Shown piece after piece: positions 25,770-36,535 of a DNA stretch of 56,791 nt. A model generated the notes under the pieces. It had not been told where the DNA came from, did no database searches, and worked only from the letters and a program-made list of their open reading frames with translations. The position numbers were made by a program, and so were the translations under genes. Source of the stretch: JAAYCB01 sp012744395 (GTDB lineage Bacteria > Planctomycetota > Planctomycetia > Pirellulales > Thermoguttaceae); NCBI GenBank assembly GCA_028703175.1, contig JAQVNJ010000025.1, positions 1 through 56,791 on the forward strand, written 5' to 3'. The first letter of the stretch is position 1, and every line of letters starts with the position of its first letter.

Positions 25770-25912
25770 CTGCCAAGCTCCGCGCTCACCCTGGCTGCCA
25801 AGCTCCCGCTTGGGAACCACCTTTTTCCCCAACCGATGGTTTCCACTGTTCCAGGCACAGTTGGGCAATTGCCGCTTTTCGGGCGTGCGCTGCCAAGCTG
25901 GAGCCTGGCAGC
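25770..25912. repeat. degenerate copies of the CTTGGGAACC palindrome family
   Basis: Three related pieces are visible. GCTGCCAAGCTCCGCGCT begins at 25770 (half-copy). An imperfect palindrome GCTGCCAAGC...GCTTGGGAACC lies at 25794-25818. A near-palindrome TGCCAAGCTGGAGCCTGGCA lies at 25891-25910. They belong to the same family as 11391, 11454, 50813 and 50873. Confidence 0.7.
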
Positions 25913-25951
25913 GAGGTGTCAGGATCGGTTCGGCTGATCGCGCGCGATTTC

Positions 25952-25980
25952 TTGCCAAGATGGCCAACATCTTCTAAGAT
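25952..25980 (+). promoter_or_regulatory. putative promoter of the PQQ-propeller gene
   Basis: TTGCCA (25952-25957) and TAAGAT (25975-25980) are separated by 17 bases, with 5/6 and 4/6 matches. The start of transcription would be near 25987. That argues against the in-frame GTG at 25986 as the start codon and for the ATG at 26106. Confidence 0.5.
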
Positions 25981-26105
25981 TAACCGTGGTTGGACTTTAC
26001 GGAAGGCTGGACCTGCCCGTCGGAAAGCAGGGTTGTTTGTTGAAGAACCATCGAGCTGCCATTGCGGGCTCGGCCGGCCGGGTTTGGCGCGGTGCGGGAG
26101 TGCCC

Positions 26106-29100
26106 ATGCGACCGGTTCGAAGCGATTTGGATGTGCCGCCGGCATCGGCGCCGCGTTGGCGCGTGCGGGCCGGGGCGATCCTTTGGCTGGCGTTCTGGGG
26201 CCTGGCGACCGGCGGCGGCCCCGCATGCCTGGGCCAGAACCCGGTTGGGGGTCGCGGCGAAGGCTCGCCGCAGACCGAGGCGGCCGAATCGATCTTCATG
26301 CCGGCCGAGCGGAGCCTGCTGATGCTGCTCGACCGGACGCATCTGCTGTTGGACGAGGGGCGGTATGCCGAAGCGGTCCGCTGCCTGGACACGATCCTGG
26401 GTGGGAGAGAAGACTATTTTTTCAAGCCCGACCGCGACGCGCCCGTCCATCGCAGCCTCAAATCGGAGGCGCGGCGGTTGCTCGGCTCGATGCCCGCGCG
26501 GGGCCTTGAGTCCTATGAGCTCCAGTTTGGCGCGATCGCCCGCCAGGGCCTGAACGAAGCCGTCGAGTCGGGCAACATCGACCTGGTGGCAGAGGTGGCG
26601 AGGCGGTATTTTCACACCGTGGCGGGCTACGAAGCGACGTACCTGGTCGGCGCGCATCACATGGATCAGGGCCGCCCGCTGGTCGCCGCATTGACCTTCC
26701 GGCGGCTCCGCGACGAAGCGACCGGCGCGGACCGCTTTGAGCCCTCGCTGAGCTTGGCGATGGCCGGTTGTTGGCTCAAGGCGGGGATGGCGGAGGCCGC
26801 CCGCGACGCGCTCGACTCGCTCCGTAGCCGCTACACTGCCGGCAGCGTGAAGATTGAGGGGCGCCAGGTCGCCCTGTTCCAGCAACCGGATGACTCGGTC
26901 GATTGGCTCGCCGCGCTGCTCGGCGAACCGCTGGCGATCAGCGCCGGCGGGCCGCGAGACTGGGCGATGCGTCGCGGCGGGCCGCAGCGAAATGCCTGCA
27001 CGAGCGGGGGCCCGCCGCTGTTGAACGTTCGTTGGCGCGTTCCCACGACCGACCAGCCGGAGGTCGAGCAGATGATCCGCGCTCTCCAGCAGCAGCAGGA
27101 GGAACGCGAACTGGCCTTGCTGCCCGGCCTGCATCCGCTGGTGGTCGGCAACGTGGTCTTGATGCGGACGGCGACGAACCTGCTGGCCGTGGATTTCGAG
27201 TCGGGCAAGCGGCTCTGGGAAGTTCCCGCCGATGATCCGTTCGACGCGACCCTGAATCCGCCGCCCGAGGGCCGCTTCGCGCTCCAGGGCAATCTGACCG
27301 CGGGACTGCGGCTGCGATTGTGGGCCGACGCAACGTATGGGACGCTGGCCAGCGACGGGCAACTGGTGTTCGCCGTCGAGGACCTGCAACTGCCCAGCAT
27401 GCCGAGCCACGCCCGCGTGCTATTGGCGCCGGGACGGGTGACTTCTCCGCCGGGCTCGCCCACCGCCTACAACCGGCTGGCGGCCTACGACCTGCGGTCC
27501 GAGGGGAAGCTCCGCTGGCAGCTCGGCGGCGACCCGGTGCAGGGGCGGCTGCCGCTCGCCGGGGCCTTCTTCCTCGGCCCGCCCTTGCCGCTGTTGGGCG
27601 ACCTGTACGCGATTGCCGAGATCGACGGCGAGGTTCGCCTCCTGGCGATCGACGCCGCCAGCGGCGGGCTGATCTGGCAGCAACAGCTGGCCGTGGTCGC
27701 ACAGGGCGTGCTCCACGATGCACTCCGCCGGGTAACGGGCGTTTCCCCCTCCTATGCCGACGGCGTGCTCGTCTGCCCGACGTCGAACCGCTCGATCGTC
27801 GCGATCGAACTGACGACGCGGTCGCTGCTCTGGGGATACAGCTACGCCGAACAGGAATCGCAGAACCAGCGGGTGCCGAATCTCTTCGGCACGCTTCGCC
27901 GGCGCAACCCCAACCCGGAGCAGCGCTGGGTCGATTCGTCGCTGATCGCATCGGCGGGCCGAATCCTTGCCACGCCGGTCGATTCGGATCGGCTCCATTG
28001 CCTGGAGCTGCATACCGGGAGACTCCTCTGGGAGACGCCGCGCGACGACAAGCTGCTGGTGGCCGGCGTTCGTGGCGGGAGGGTCTTCCTCCTCGGCCAC
28101 GGGGGGCTTTACGCGCTGGGAATCGACGACGGCAAGCCTGCCTGGAGCAGGCCGCTGGCGGCGTGCCCCGAGGGCTCCAGGCCGAGTGGTGAAGGGTTCT
28201 TCAGCGACACGCACTACTACCTTCCGCTCAACAGCGGCCGGATCATGGCGATCGAGCTGGCATCGGGCGAGGCCGCGCTGCTCGGCCGCTCCCGGCCCGG
28301 CCCGGTGCTGGGGAACCTGGTCTGCCACAGGGGGAGGGTCTTGTCGCAGCGGGCCGATCGGATCGAATCGTTCCACGAACTGGACTGGCTCCTCGGCGAG
28401 GTCGAGCGCCGGCTGGAGGCGGACGGCAACGATCCGCGGGCGTTGGCCCTCCGTGGCGAGGTCCTGTGGAACGATGGCCGTCTGGATGAAGCGGCCGATT
28501 GCCTGCGCCGGTCGTTGGCGGCGGCCGAGACGATCCACGCCCGATCGATGCTGCGCGGCGTGTTGTTCGCGGGGTTGGAGGCAGACTTTGCGCGTTACCG
28601 CGACTGCCAGGCGGAGGTTGCCGGGCTGATCGATTCGGATGAAGAGCGGGCGGCTTTCCATCGCCTGATGGGGCTCGGCTGGGAGGGGGCCGATCGCCCC
28701 GGCGAAGCCTTGGCGCACTACCGGCGGCTGGTCGCCCTCGACCGCACCGTGCCGATCTCCGTGCCGCTTGATGACAACCACCGCCTCCGGCAAGACCGCT
28801 GGATCCAGTTGCAGTTGCGCCAGTTGCACGCCGCGGCGCCGGCGGACGTGCGGGCCGAGTTGGCCGCCTGGTCGTCCGAGGAGCTCCGCCAGGCGCTGGA
28901 AAAACCCGGACCGGACGCGCTTGGCGAAGCCCTGGCTTACTTCGACGGCTTGCCGGAGTCCGCCGCGGCGCGCGGCGCGTGGGCGGAACGCCTGATCCAG
29001 AGCGGCCGCCTGGCCGATGCCGAACTGCTGCTGGCGCGGGAGGCCCGCTGCGATGATCCGCAGGCCGCCGCCGGCGCCTTGGCGCGCTGGGCGGCAATGC

Positions 29101-31037
29101 TCGCCGACGCCGGGCGCAGCGCCGACGCGGCGCTGATTGCCGGGCGATTGGAGGCCGATTTCGCATCCGTTCCCGTGTCCGCCGGGCAAACGGGCGACGC
29201 CTGGGTCCGCGCCTTCCGAGACAAGCAGGGCCCGTCAGCCAACGCGCGGCAAGCGGCGGCCTGGCCGCGGGGACGGGTCAAACACAGCAGCGGTCCGGCG
29301 GAGCCGCAGACGCTGCCGAGCTACGGGCGGTGGGTGATTCCGCAGCAGCAGAGCCGCGGGCCGTTCTTCGACGATCGGACGATCGAACTTCACCAGCAGC
29401 CCATGCGGTTGCTGGCGCGTGACGGCCTCGGGCGCCGCAAATGGGAGTTGCCCCTGGATGAGATCACCGATCAGGGCCAGCTCGCCCTGAGCCGGTCGCT
29501 GATCCGCATCGACGCCTGCGGGCATCTGCTGATCCTCTCGCTGGGCAACGCGATCGTGGCCCTCGACGCACTCGGGGCGGACGAGAAGACGCCCCCGAAG
29601 GTCGCCTGGCAGCAGCCGATCGAGGCCCTCGACGCGGAGACGCTGCGGCAGCAATTGTCGCAGCTCCAGTTGCAGAGTTCCCCCGGCTGGCTCGGGGCGC
29701 CGCGGCTGGGCGGCGCCGCCGGCTACTCCTTCGGCACGGCCGTCGTTCTCGGCGACGGGTTGATCTGCGTCAAGCGCTCCCGCGCTTGCGCGGCGCTCGA
29801 TCCGGCCAGCGGCGAGGAGCTCTGGCGCCGCGAAAACATCTCGTCGCAGAGCACGGTTTTCGGCGACGACCAGTTCGTGCTGATCGCCCCCCCGCGCGCG
29901 ACGACCGCGGCCGTTGTCCGAGCGGTTGACGGCAGGCAACTCGGCCGGTGCACGGTTCCACTGGAAGAGCAGCGCCTGGCGACCGTGGGCCGCCGCATCC
30001 TGACATGGCAAGGCAAGGGCCGCGGCTACGAACTGGCGATGATCGATCCCTGGAACGAGGGCAAGAGGCAGACGGTCTGGGGGCCGAAGCAGTTTGAGAT
30101 CGATGCGCGGGTCCAGGTCGTCGATCACCAGGCGGTCGCCGTGTATTCAGGCGGCCGATTCACGATCTTCCGCCTCGGCGACGGCGAGCCGATCGTCGAC
30201 GAGCAACTCGACGAGGATCGCGAGTTGACCGACATTCTTGTGCTCCGCCGCGGCGGCCGATACGTGGTGATTGCCAACAACGCGATCGGAAGACAAAACG
30301 CCGCGCGGCGCGTCTCGCAAGTTGCCGGGGTGATCGGGCGGCGGATCGGCCAGGCCAAGGTGTATGCTTTTGACGCCGGCGGCAAACGGCTGTGGGAACG
30401 GCCGCTTGCGGTGAGCGATCAGTACCTGCCGCTGGTCCAGCCGACAGCCGCGCCATGCCTGACGTTCGCGGCGATCGTGCAACAGTACGTGCCCAACCAG
30501 CAGAACCAGGCGCAGACACACGTCCTCTGCGTTGACGTTCGCACGGGAGCGAAGATCTTCGAAGACCGGTTCGGGGGCCCCAGCCACAGCTTCGATATCG
30601 TGGCCAATGCCGAGAATGCGACCGTTGTGATCTCGATGCAGCAGCGGACCTTGACGCTCCAGTTCACCGAGGAACCGCTCCCCGACCCGCAGGACGAGGA
30701 AGACAAGCAGGCCGATCCGAAGACTCCCGGTGGGATGCTCGAAGCGGTTTGGCGGGCGGTGCTGGAGGGCGCGGCGCGCGATCCGGCGGCGGCCGGCGGA
30801 GACGGCGCCCTGCGGAGAGCAGACGATCGCGGCCGGGCGCCCCAGGCGAACGCCCCGGAGACGAACGAGCAGACGAAGTCGGCGCCCGCGAACCAAGATG
30901 GATTGCTGCGATCCGGCTTGGGAACACCGGCGGGCCTGGACGAGCCCAAGAGGCTCGCCCCCCCTCAACCCCTCGCGCCGGCGATCCGCGGGCAGATTCC
31001 GCCTGGCGGGAAGAATCCCGGCCAAGGAGGGGGGTAA
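26106..31037 (+). CDS. giant exported protein with two PQQ-type beta-propellers and TPR-like helices
   Basis: This is a 1643-residue protein. The ATG at 26106 has CGGGAG five bases upstream and opens a signal peptide (GAILWLAFWGLATGGGPACLGQ). Helical, TPR-like repeats cover about 50-270. A first propeller of about 290-745 shows blades such as LAVDFESGKRLWE, LAAYDLRSEGKLRW, LLAIDAASGGLIWQ and LHCLELHTGRLLWE. A second helical part of about 765-1000 includes RGEVLWNDGRLDEAADCLRRS. A second propeller of about 1070-1520 contains AALDPASGEELWRRE and VYAFDAGGKRLWE. A disordered Pro/Gly tail of about 110 residues ends it. The blades resemble BamB and PQQ enzymes; no catalytic site is seen, so scaffolding is more likely. 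It sits at the head of the long plus-strand cluster. Confidence 0.82.
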   Translation: MRPVRSDLDVPPASAPRWRVRAGAILWLAFWGLATGGGPACLGQNPVGGRGEGSPQTEAAESIFMPAERSLLMLLDRTHLLLDEGRYAEAVRCLDTILGGREDYFFKPDRDAPVHRSLKSEARRLLGSMPARGLESYELQFGAIARQGLNEAVESGNIDLVAEVARRYFHTVAGYEATYLVGAHHMDQGRPLVAALTFRRLRDEATGADRFEPSLSLAMAGCWLKAGMAEAARDALDSLRSRYTAGSVKIEGRQVALFQQPDDSVDWLAALLGEPLAISAGGPRDWAMRRGGPQRNACTSGGPPLLNVRWRVPTTDQPEVEQMIRALQQQQEERELALLPGLHPLVVGNVVLMRTATNLLAVDFESGKRLWEVPADDPFDATLNPPPEGRFALQGNLTAGLRLRLWADATYGTLASDGQLVFAVEDLQLPSMPSHARVLLAPGRVTSPPGSPTAYNRLAAYDLRSEGKLRWQLGGDPVQGRLPLAGAFFLGPPLPLLGDLYAIAEIDGEVRLLAIDAASGGLIWQQQLAVVAQGVLHDALRRVTGVSPSYADGVLVCPTSNRSIVAIELTTRSLLWGYSYAEQESQNQRVPNLFGTLRRRNPNPEQRWVDSSLIASAGRILATPVDSDRLHCLELHTGRLLWETPRDDKLLVAGVRGGRVFLLGHGGLYALGIDDGKPAWSRPLAACPEGSRPSGEGFFSDTHYYLPLNSGRIMAIELASGEAALLGRSRPGPVLGNLVCHRGRVLSQRADRIESFHELDWLLGEVERRLEADGNDPRALALRGEVLWNDGRLDEAADCLRRSLAAAETIHARSMLRGVLFAGLEADFARYRDCQAEVAGLIDSDEERAAFHRLMGLGWEGADRPGEALAHYRRLVALDRTVPISVPLDDNHRLRQDRWIQLQLRQLHAAAPADVRAELAAWSSEELRQALEKPGPDALGEALAYFDGLPESAAARGAWAERLIQSGRLADAELLLAREARCDDPQAAAGALARWAAMLADAGRSADAALIAGRLEADFASVPVSAGQTGDAWVRAFRDKQGPSANARQAAAWPRGRVKHSSGPAEPQTLPSYGRWVIPQQQSRGPFFDDRTIELHQQPMRLLARDGLGRRKWELPLDEITDQGQLALSRSLIRIDACGHLLILSLGNAIVALDALGADEKTPPKVAWQQPIEALDAETLRQQLSQLQLQSSPGWLGAPRLGGAAGYSFGTAVVLGDGLICVKRSRACAALDPASGEELWRRENISSQSTVFGDDQFVLIAPPRATTAAVVRAVDGRQLGRCTVPLEEQRLATVGRRILTWQGKGRGYELAMIDPWNEGKRQTVWGPKQFEIDARVQVVDHQAVAVYSGGRFTIFRLGDGEPIVDEQLDEDRELTDILVLRRGGRYVVIANNAIGRQNAARRVSQVAGVIGRRIGQAKVYAFDAGGKRLWERPLAVSDQYLPLVQPTAAPCLTFAAIVQQYVPNQQNQAQTHVLCVDVRTGAKIFEDRFGGPSHSFDIVANAENATVVISMQQRTLTLQFTEEPLPDPQDEEDKQADPKTPGGMLEAVWRAVLEGAARDPAAAGGDGALRRADDRGRAPQANAPETNEQTKSAPANQDGLLRSGLGTPAGLDEPKRLAPPQPLAPAIRGQIPPGGKNPGQGGG

Positions 31038-31211
31038 GCGGCGCAGTCCGCGGGCGGTTCGGTCCTGACAGACATTCCCAACCGACCTGCCCCCCCAGCC
31101 AGTCTGGTATCCTGCCACCAGCACGCCGCTTGGGCGGGAACCGCGCACCTTTGTGCGCTGGGCAACGTACAATTGCAGAACCCTTCACATGCCGATCGAA
31201 GGATCGCGGCG

Positions 31212-32240
31212 ATGGCAATCCGACTTGTTCACACGGCACCGATAGTGTTGGCCGCGGCGATGCTCGCGACGCCTGGGGCCCGGGCTGCCGATCCCGAGGT
31301 CCGGCGGACGATCGATCGCGGGCTGGAATGGCTGGCGTCGCAACAGTCGCGACTCGGCCACTGGTCGGCGGCCAACAACCGGTATCCGACGGCGATGACG
31401 GCCATGGCCGGCCTGACCCTGCTCTGCGAGGGTTCGACAACCACGCAAGGCAGGTACGCGGGGAACATACGCCGGGCGGTCGACTACCTGGCCGGCCGGA
31501 GCCGCGCCAACGGCCTGATCGGCGAGCCCGATCAAGACGACCGGTACACCTACGGTCACGGGTTCTCGATGTTGTTCCTTTCCCAGGTTCTTGGCGAGGA
31601 AGAGGACGCCCTGCGGCGGCAGAACCTCGTCGACGTGCTCAGCCGCGCGGTCATCTTCACGGGCCGCGCGCAGACCGACGCGGGCGGCTGGGGCTATGTG
31701 AGCGCCCAGGACGGGCAGGGTTTTGACGAAGGTTCGACGACGATCACCCAGGTGCAGGGTCTGCGCGGTTGCCGCAACGCCGGGATTCCCGTCCCCGCGG
31801 AAATCATCGAGAAGGCGATCAAGTATATCCAGGACTGCTCGCTCGACGGCGGAGCGGGCGGAGTACAGTACAACTCGAAAGGGGGCGGCGGCCGCCCGGC
31901 GATCAGCGCCGCGGCGATCGCCTGCCTTTTCAATGCCGGGCAGTACGACAGCCAATACGTGCCCAAACTCCAGGAATACTGCCGGAAGAACCTGGCGAGC
32001 ATTTCGAATCGCGGCTTCGGCCACTGGCATTACGCCCACTATTATTATGCCCAGGTCCAGTACCGCGAGGGCGGCAAGACTTGGGAGGATTACCGCGACC
32101 GGGTGTTCGACCGGATCGTGAGCGAGGCCAACCCCGACGGCTCCTGGAGCCAGGGCTATATCGGGCCCGTCTACACGACGGCGATCAACCTGACGATCCT
32201 TCAATTGGAGACCGCGGCGCTGCCGATCTACCAGCGCTGA
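31212..32240 (+). CDS. exported squalene-cyclase-repeat (alpha/alpha toroid) protein
   Basis: This is a 342-residue protein. The ATG at 31212 has GAAGGA nine bases upstream and opens a signal peptide ending near GARAAD. Repeats of prenyltransferase/squalene-oxidase type are visible: LEWLASQQSRLGHWS, the YAGNIRRAVDYLAGR helix, AGGWGYVS, IIEKAIKYIQDCS, GFGHWHYAHYYYAQ and DGSWSQ. The acidic DxDD catalytic motif of squalene-hopene cyclases is absent and the protein is half their length. It is therefore probably a structural or binding toroid and not a cyclase. A TACAAT box at 31168-31173 might give it its own promoter, but the minus-35 is weak. It lies 28 bases before moxR. Confidence 0.8.
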   Translation: MAIRLVHTAPIVLAAAMLATPGARAADPEVRRTIDRGLEWLASQQSRLGHWSAANNRYPTAMTAMAGLTLLCEGSTTTQGRYAGNIRRAVDYLAGRSRANGLIGEPDQDDRYTYGHGFSMLFLSQVLGEEEDALRRQNLVDVLSRAVIFTGRAQTDAGGWGYVSAQDGQGFDEGSTTITQVQGLRGCRNAGIPVPAEIIEKAIKYIQDCSLDGGAGGVQYNSKGGGGRPAISAAAIACLFNAGQYDSQYVPKLQEYCRKNLASISNRGFGHWHYAHYYYAQVQYREGGKTWEDYRDRVFDRIVSEANPDGSWSQGYIGPVYTTAINLTILQLETAALPIYQR

Positions 32241-32268
32241 ACGAGTCACAGAGTGCGAGGCAACTTGA

Positions 32269-33369
<1,101 letters not shown>

Positions 33370-34318
33370 GGCGATCAAGCGGATCGCGCGGCTGGACCTC
33401 CGCGCGCGCCAGATCGTCGAGGGATTCCTGGCGGGCATGCACCGCAGCCCCTCGTTCGGCCAGTCCGTCGAATTCCTCCAGCACCGCCAATACACCGCCG
33501 GCGACGATCCCCGCTACGTCGACTGGAAGGTCTGGGCGAAGCAGGACCGCCTCTACGTCAAGCGCTTTGAAGAAGACACGAATCTCCGCTGCACGCTCCT
33601 GGTCGACGTCTCGGCCAGCATGCGGTACGGCTCGGCGGCGATGGACAAGTACGAGTACGGCTGCACGGTCGCCGCCTCGCTGGCCTACCTCGTGCTCCGC
33701 CAGCAGGATGCGGTCGGCTGCGTGGCCTTCGACGAGCAGGCGCGGACCGTCGTCCCCCAGCGGACGCGGCGGAGCCACCTGGAGTCGATTCTCCAGGCGC
33801 TCGACGTCTCCGCGCCCGCCAACAAGACCGACCTCTATCCCGTGCTCCACAAGGTGGCGGAGACCTACCCGCGGCGTGGGATGATGGTCCTCGTCTCGGA
33901 CCTGCTGGCCGACCGGCCGCCGCTGTTTCGCGGGCTGCGGCTGCTCCGCAGGCGGGGGCATGACGTGATGGTGTTTCACATTCTCGACGATGATGAACTG
34001 GACTTCCCTTTCGAGGGCCCGACGCGCTTCGAGTCTCTGGAGTCTTCTTCGGCTCTGAGCTGCAACCCGCGGGCGCTTCGCCGGGGTTACCTGGCCGCGA
34101 TCGGAGACTACCTGGAAGAAGTCCGCCGGGGGTGCGTGCGCCATGGCATCGACTACGCCCTGCTCCGCACGAGCCGGCCCCTGGACGCCGCCCTGGCGGC
34201 CTTTTTGAGCAGCCGCCTGGGCATGCATCACCGCAATTGACCCGCTGCCGGCCGTTTTGTTTTGGAACCTGATCCGCCGAGCGGATTGCTCGGCGCGACG
34301 ATCGCCCGATTCGAATCC

Positions 34319-36535
34319 ATGCCCACGTTTGCCCATCCAGCCCTGCTTTGGGGATTGCTGATCGCCAGCCTGCCCGTGTTGATCCACCTGATCAACATGT
34401 TCCGCCACCAGCGCGTCCGCTGGGCGGCGATGGAGTTTCTGCTCGCCAGCCAGCGGCGTAACCGCACGTGGGTCTTGTTGAAACAACTGCTGCTGTTGTT
34501 GCTGCGCGTCGGCGCGGTGGCGGCGGTGGTCCTGATGCTCGCCCAGCCCTACCTGCCTTCACGCTGGGGCGGCGTGCTCGACCGGCGAACCATCCACCAC
34601 ATCGTGCTCCTGGACGACAGTTACTCGATGACCGATCGCTGGGCGGAGACGACAGCTTTCGACGAGGCGAAGGCGACGGTCGAGCGGATCGCCGAGGACG
34701 CCGCGCGGCAGGCCCGCAGGCAGAGCTTCAGCCTGCTGCGATTTTCCCAGGCCGGCGGCGCGGACGGCGGGGCCAGGCCCGACGTGCTCAACGAGCCGAT
34801 CGGCGGCGGCTTTCCCGAGCAACTGGCCGGACTGTTGCGGAAGTTGGCGGCCTCGGAGACGGCGGTCGGACCGCGCGCCGCCCTGGAAGCGGTCGAGAAC
34901 GTGTTCGTCCGCGATCCGTCCGAGCAGCGCGTCGTCTACCTGCTGACCGACTTCCGCGCCCGCCAGTGGCGCGACCCGGCGGAACTCGTGCCGGCGCTGG
35001 AACGGATATCCCGCTCCGGCACGGCGCTGCACTTGGTGGCCTGCGTCGACCGCGTCCGGGCGAACGTCTCCCTTGCCGGGCTTGCGCCGACCGAGGGGAC
35101 GCTGGCGGCGAATGTCCCCTTTTTCATGGAAGTCAAGGTCGCCAACCATTCCGACGCCGCGCTGAACGACGTGCTGGTGATGATCGAGGCCGACGGGAAC
35201 CCCAGGCCGGCGCTGCGGATCCCGGCGATTCCACCGGGGGAGACCGTCGCCGAACGATTCCCGCTGCGGTTTCCCACCGCCGGCGAGCACCTCGTCGCGG
35301 CCAGGCTGGAATCCGACGCCGTGGCACTCGACAACCTCCGCTACGCGGTCGTCGACTTGCCGGCCGATCTGCCGGTGCTGTTGATCGACGGGTCGCTGGA
35401 TTCGGGCGATGCCGTTTACCTTGCCGCCGCGCTTCAGCCGGGCGGGCCGGTGGCGACGGGAATCACGGCGCGGATCGAACGGCCACGCTACCTCAGTCAG
35501 AACCCGCTCGGCGAGTTTCGCGCGATCTACCTGCTCAACCTCGAGCGGCTCGACGACTCGGCGATCGAGGCCCTCGAGCAGTACGCGTCCGAGGGCGGGG
35601 GCGTCGCGATGTTCCTCGGGCCGGCGTGCACGCCGGCGTTCTACAACGAGCGGCTCTACCGCGGCGGCCGGGGGCTGTTCCCCCTGCCGCTGGCGGGCCA
35701 GGAGGCGTTGCCGGTCGACCGCCTGGAGAAAGCGCCCGACATCGAGGCCAGCGACCACCCGATATTGCGGGTTTTTTCCGGCGATCGGAACAGCTTTCTC
35801 TCGCTGGTGGCGATCGATCGCTACTTCTCCGTCCCCGAGAACCTGCCCGCCGAGGCGCACCCGAGCGTCGCCGTAATTGCCCGCTTGCGCAACGGGGCCG
35901 CGCTGGCGCTGGAGCGGCGATTTGGCAAAGGCAAGGTGGTCGTGTTCTTGACCACGGCTGGCCCCGCGTGGAACAACTGGGCGAGGGGCAACCCGAGCTA
36001 CGTGGTCGCGATGCTGGAGCTTCAAGCCTACCTGGCCGGCGCTGCCGAGGCGTTTGCATCCCACCTGGTCGGCGACGCGTTGACCGTGCCGCTGGATCCT
36101 GAGCGATTCCACCCGCAAGTCCGCTGGATTCCGCCCGAAGCCAGCCTCTCGCAAGCCGCCACGTCGGAGGCCGCCCGGTTGGCGGACGGCCGCTTCGCGG
36201 CGACGTTTTCCGCGCCCGGCTCCGGGATCTACCGCGCCGAGTTGTCGGGCAAGGATGGGAGCCGGCAGGCGCGGCGGCTGGCCGTCAACGTCGATCCGCG
36301 GGAGGGCGATCTGGACATCGTCGAGCCGGTCCGCCTGGCCGAGGCGCTCGCAGGGGTCGATTTCCGCTACCAGCCGGCGGCTACGCTGCAATACGCCGGA
36401 GAAGAGGTCTCCGGCGCGAGCCTGGCCGAACCCCTCCTGCTGTTCCTGCTGGTCCTCTTGCTGGCCGAACAGATCGTCGCCTACTGGGTCGGCGATCACC
36501 CCCGCGACGCGATCGGCAAAGGAGGCGCGGGATGA
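34319..36535 (+). CDS. BatA-like membrane protein with VWA domain
   Basis: This is a 738-residue protein. The ATG at 34319 was chosen because the BatA N-terminal domain begins there (FAHPALLWGLLIASLPVLIH), with a basic loop and a second helix at about 55-76. VWA MIDAS residues are DDSYS at 99-103. An Ig-like part and a Rossmann or amidotransferase-like part (GGGVAMFLGPACTPAFY) follow. A final membrane helix (LLLFLLVLLLAEQIVAYW) ends it. Most of the chain should be periplasmic. It overlaps the next gene by four bases. Its counterpart is at 4706. Confidence 0.87.
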   Translation: MPTFAHPALLWGLLIASLPVLIHLINMFRHQRVRWAAMEFLLASQRRNRTWVLLKQLLLLLLRVGAVAAVVLMLAQPYLPSRWGGVLDRRTIHHIVLLDDSYSMTDRWAETTAFDEAKATVERIAEDAARQARRQSFSLLRFSQAGGADGGARPDVLNEPIGGGFPEQLAGLLRKLAASETAVGPRAALEAVENVFVRDPSEQRVVYLLTDFRARQWRDPAELVPALERISRSGTALHLVACVDRVRANVSLAGLAPTEGTLAANVPFFMEVKVANHSDAALNDVLVMIEADGNPRPALRIPAIPPGETVAERFPLRFPTAGEHLVAARLESDAVALDNLRYAVVDLPADLPVLLIDGSLDSGDAVYLAAALQPGGPVATGITARIERPRYLSQNPLGEFRAIYLLNLERLDDSAIEALEQYASEGGGVAMFLGPACTPAFYNERLYRGGRGLFPLPLAGQEALPVDRLEKAPDIEASDHPILRVFSGDRNSFLSLVAIDRYFSVPENLPAEAHPSVAVIARLRNGAALALERRFGKGKVVVFLTTAGPAWNNWARGNPSYVVAMLELQAYLAGAAEAFASHLVGDALTVPLDPERFHPQVRWIPPEASLSQAATSEAARLADGRFAATFSAPGSGIYRAELSGKDGSRQARRLAVNVDPREGDLDIVEPVRLAEALAGVDFRYQPAATLQYAGEEVSGASLAEPLLLFLLVLLLAEQIVAYWVGDHPRDAIGKGGAG

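Larger units (their letters stand above)
25556..26105. other. divergent regulatory region between HU and the PQQ-propeller gene
   Basis: This 550-base region holds a promoter for each flanking gene (25625-25652 minus, 25952-25980 plus). A perfect 10-base inverted repeat, GGCAGAAAAC (25684-25693) and GTTTTCTGCC (25729-25738), lies in a less GC-rich stretch. Several degenerate copies of the CCAAGCT...CTTGGGAACC palindrome fall between about 25770 and 25912. No gene was seen. Confidence 0.55.

Noticed and set aside
25986..26105. GTG 25986 as start of the propeller gene
   Set aside because: It coincides with the predicted transcription start and would put 40 residues before the signal peptide; ATG 26106 has a ribosome binding site.
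26106..31037. Quinoprotein dehydrogenase identity for the propeller protein
   Set aside because: No vicinal Cys pair or calcium/PQQ-site residues were seen, and helical repeats interrupt the propellers.
31212..32240. Squalene-hopene cyclase
   Set aside because: Too short, exported, and lacks the DxDD motif.
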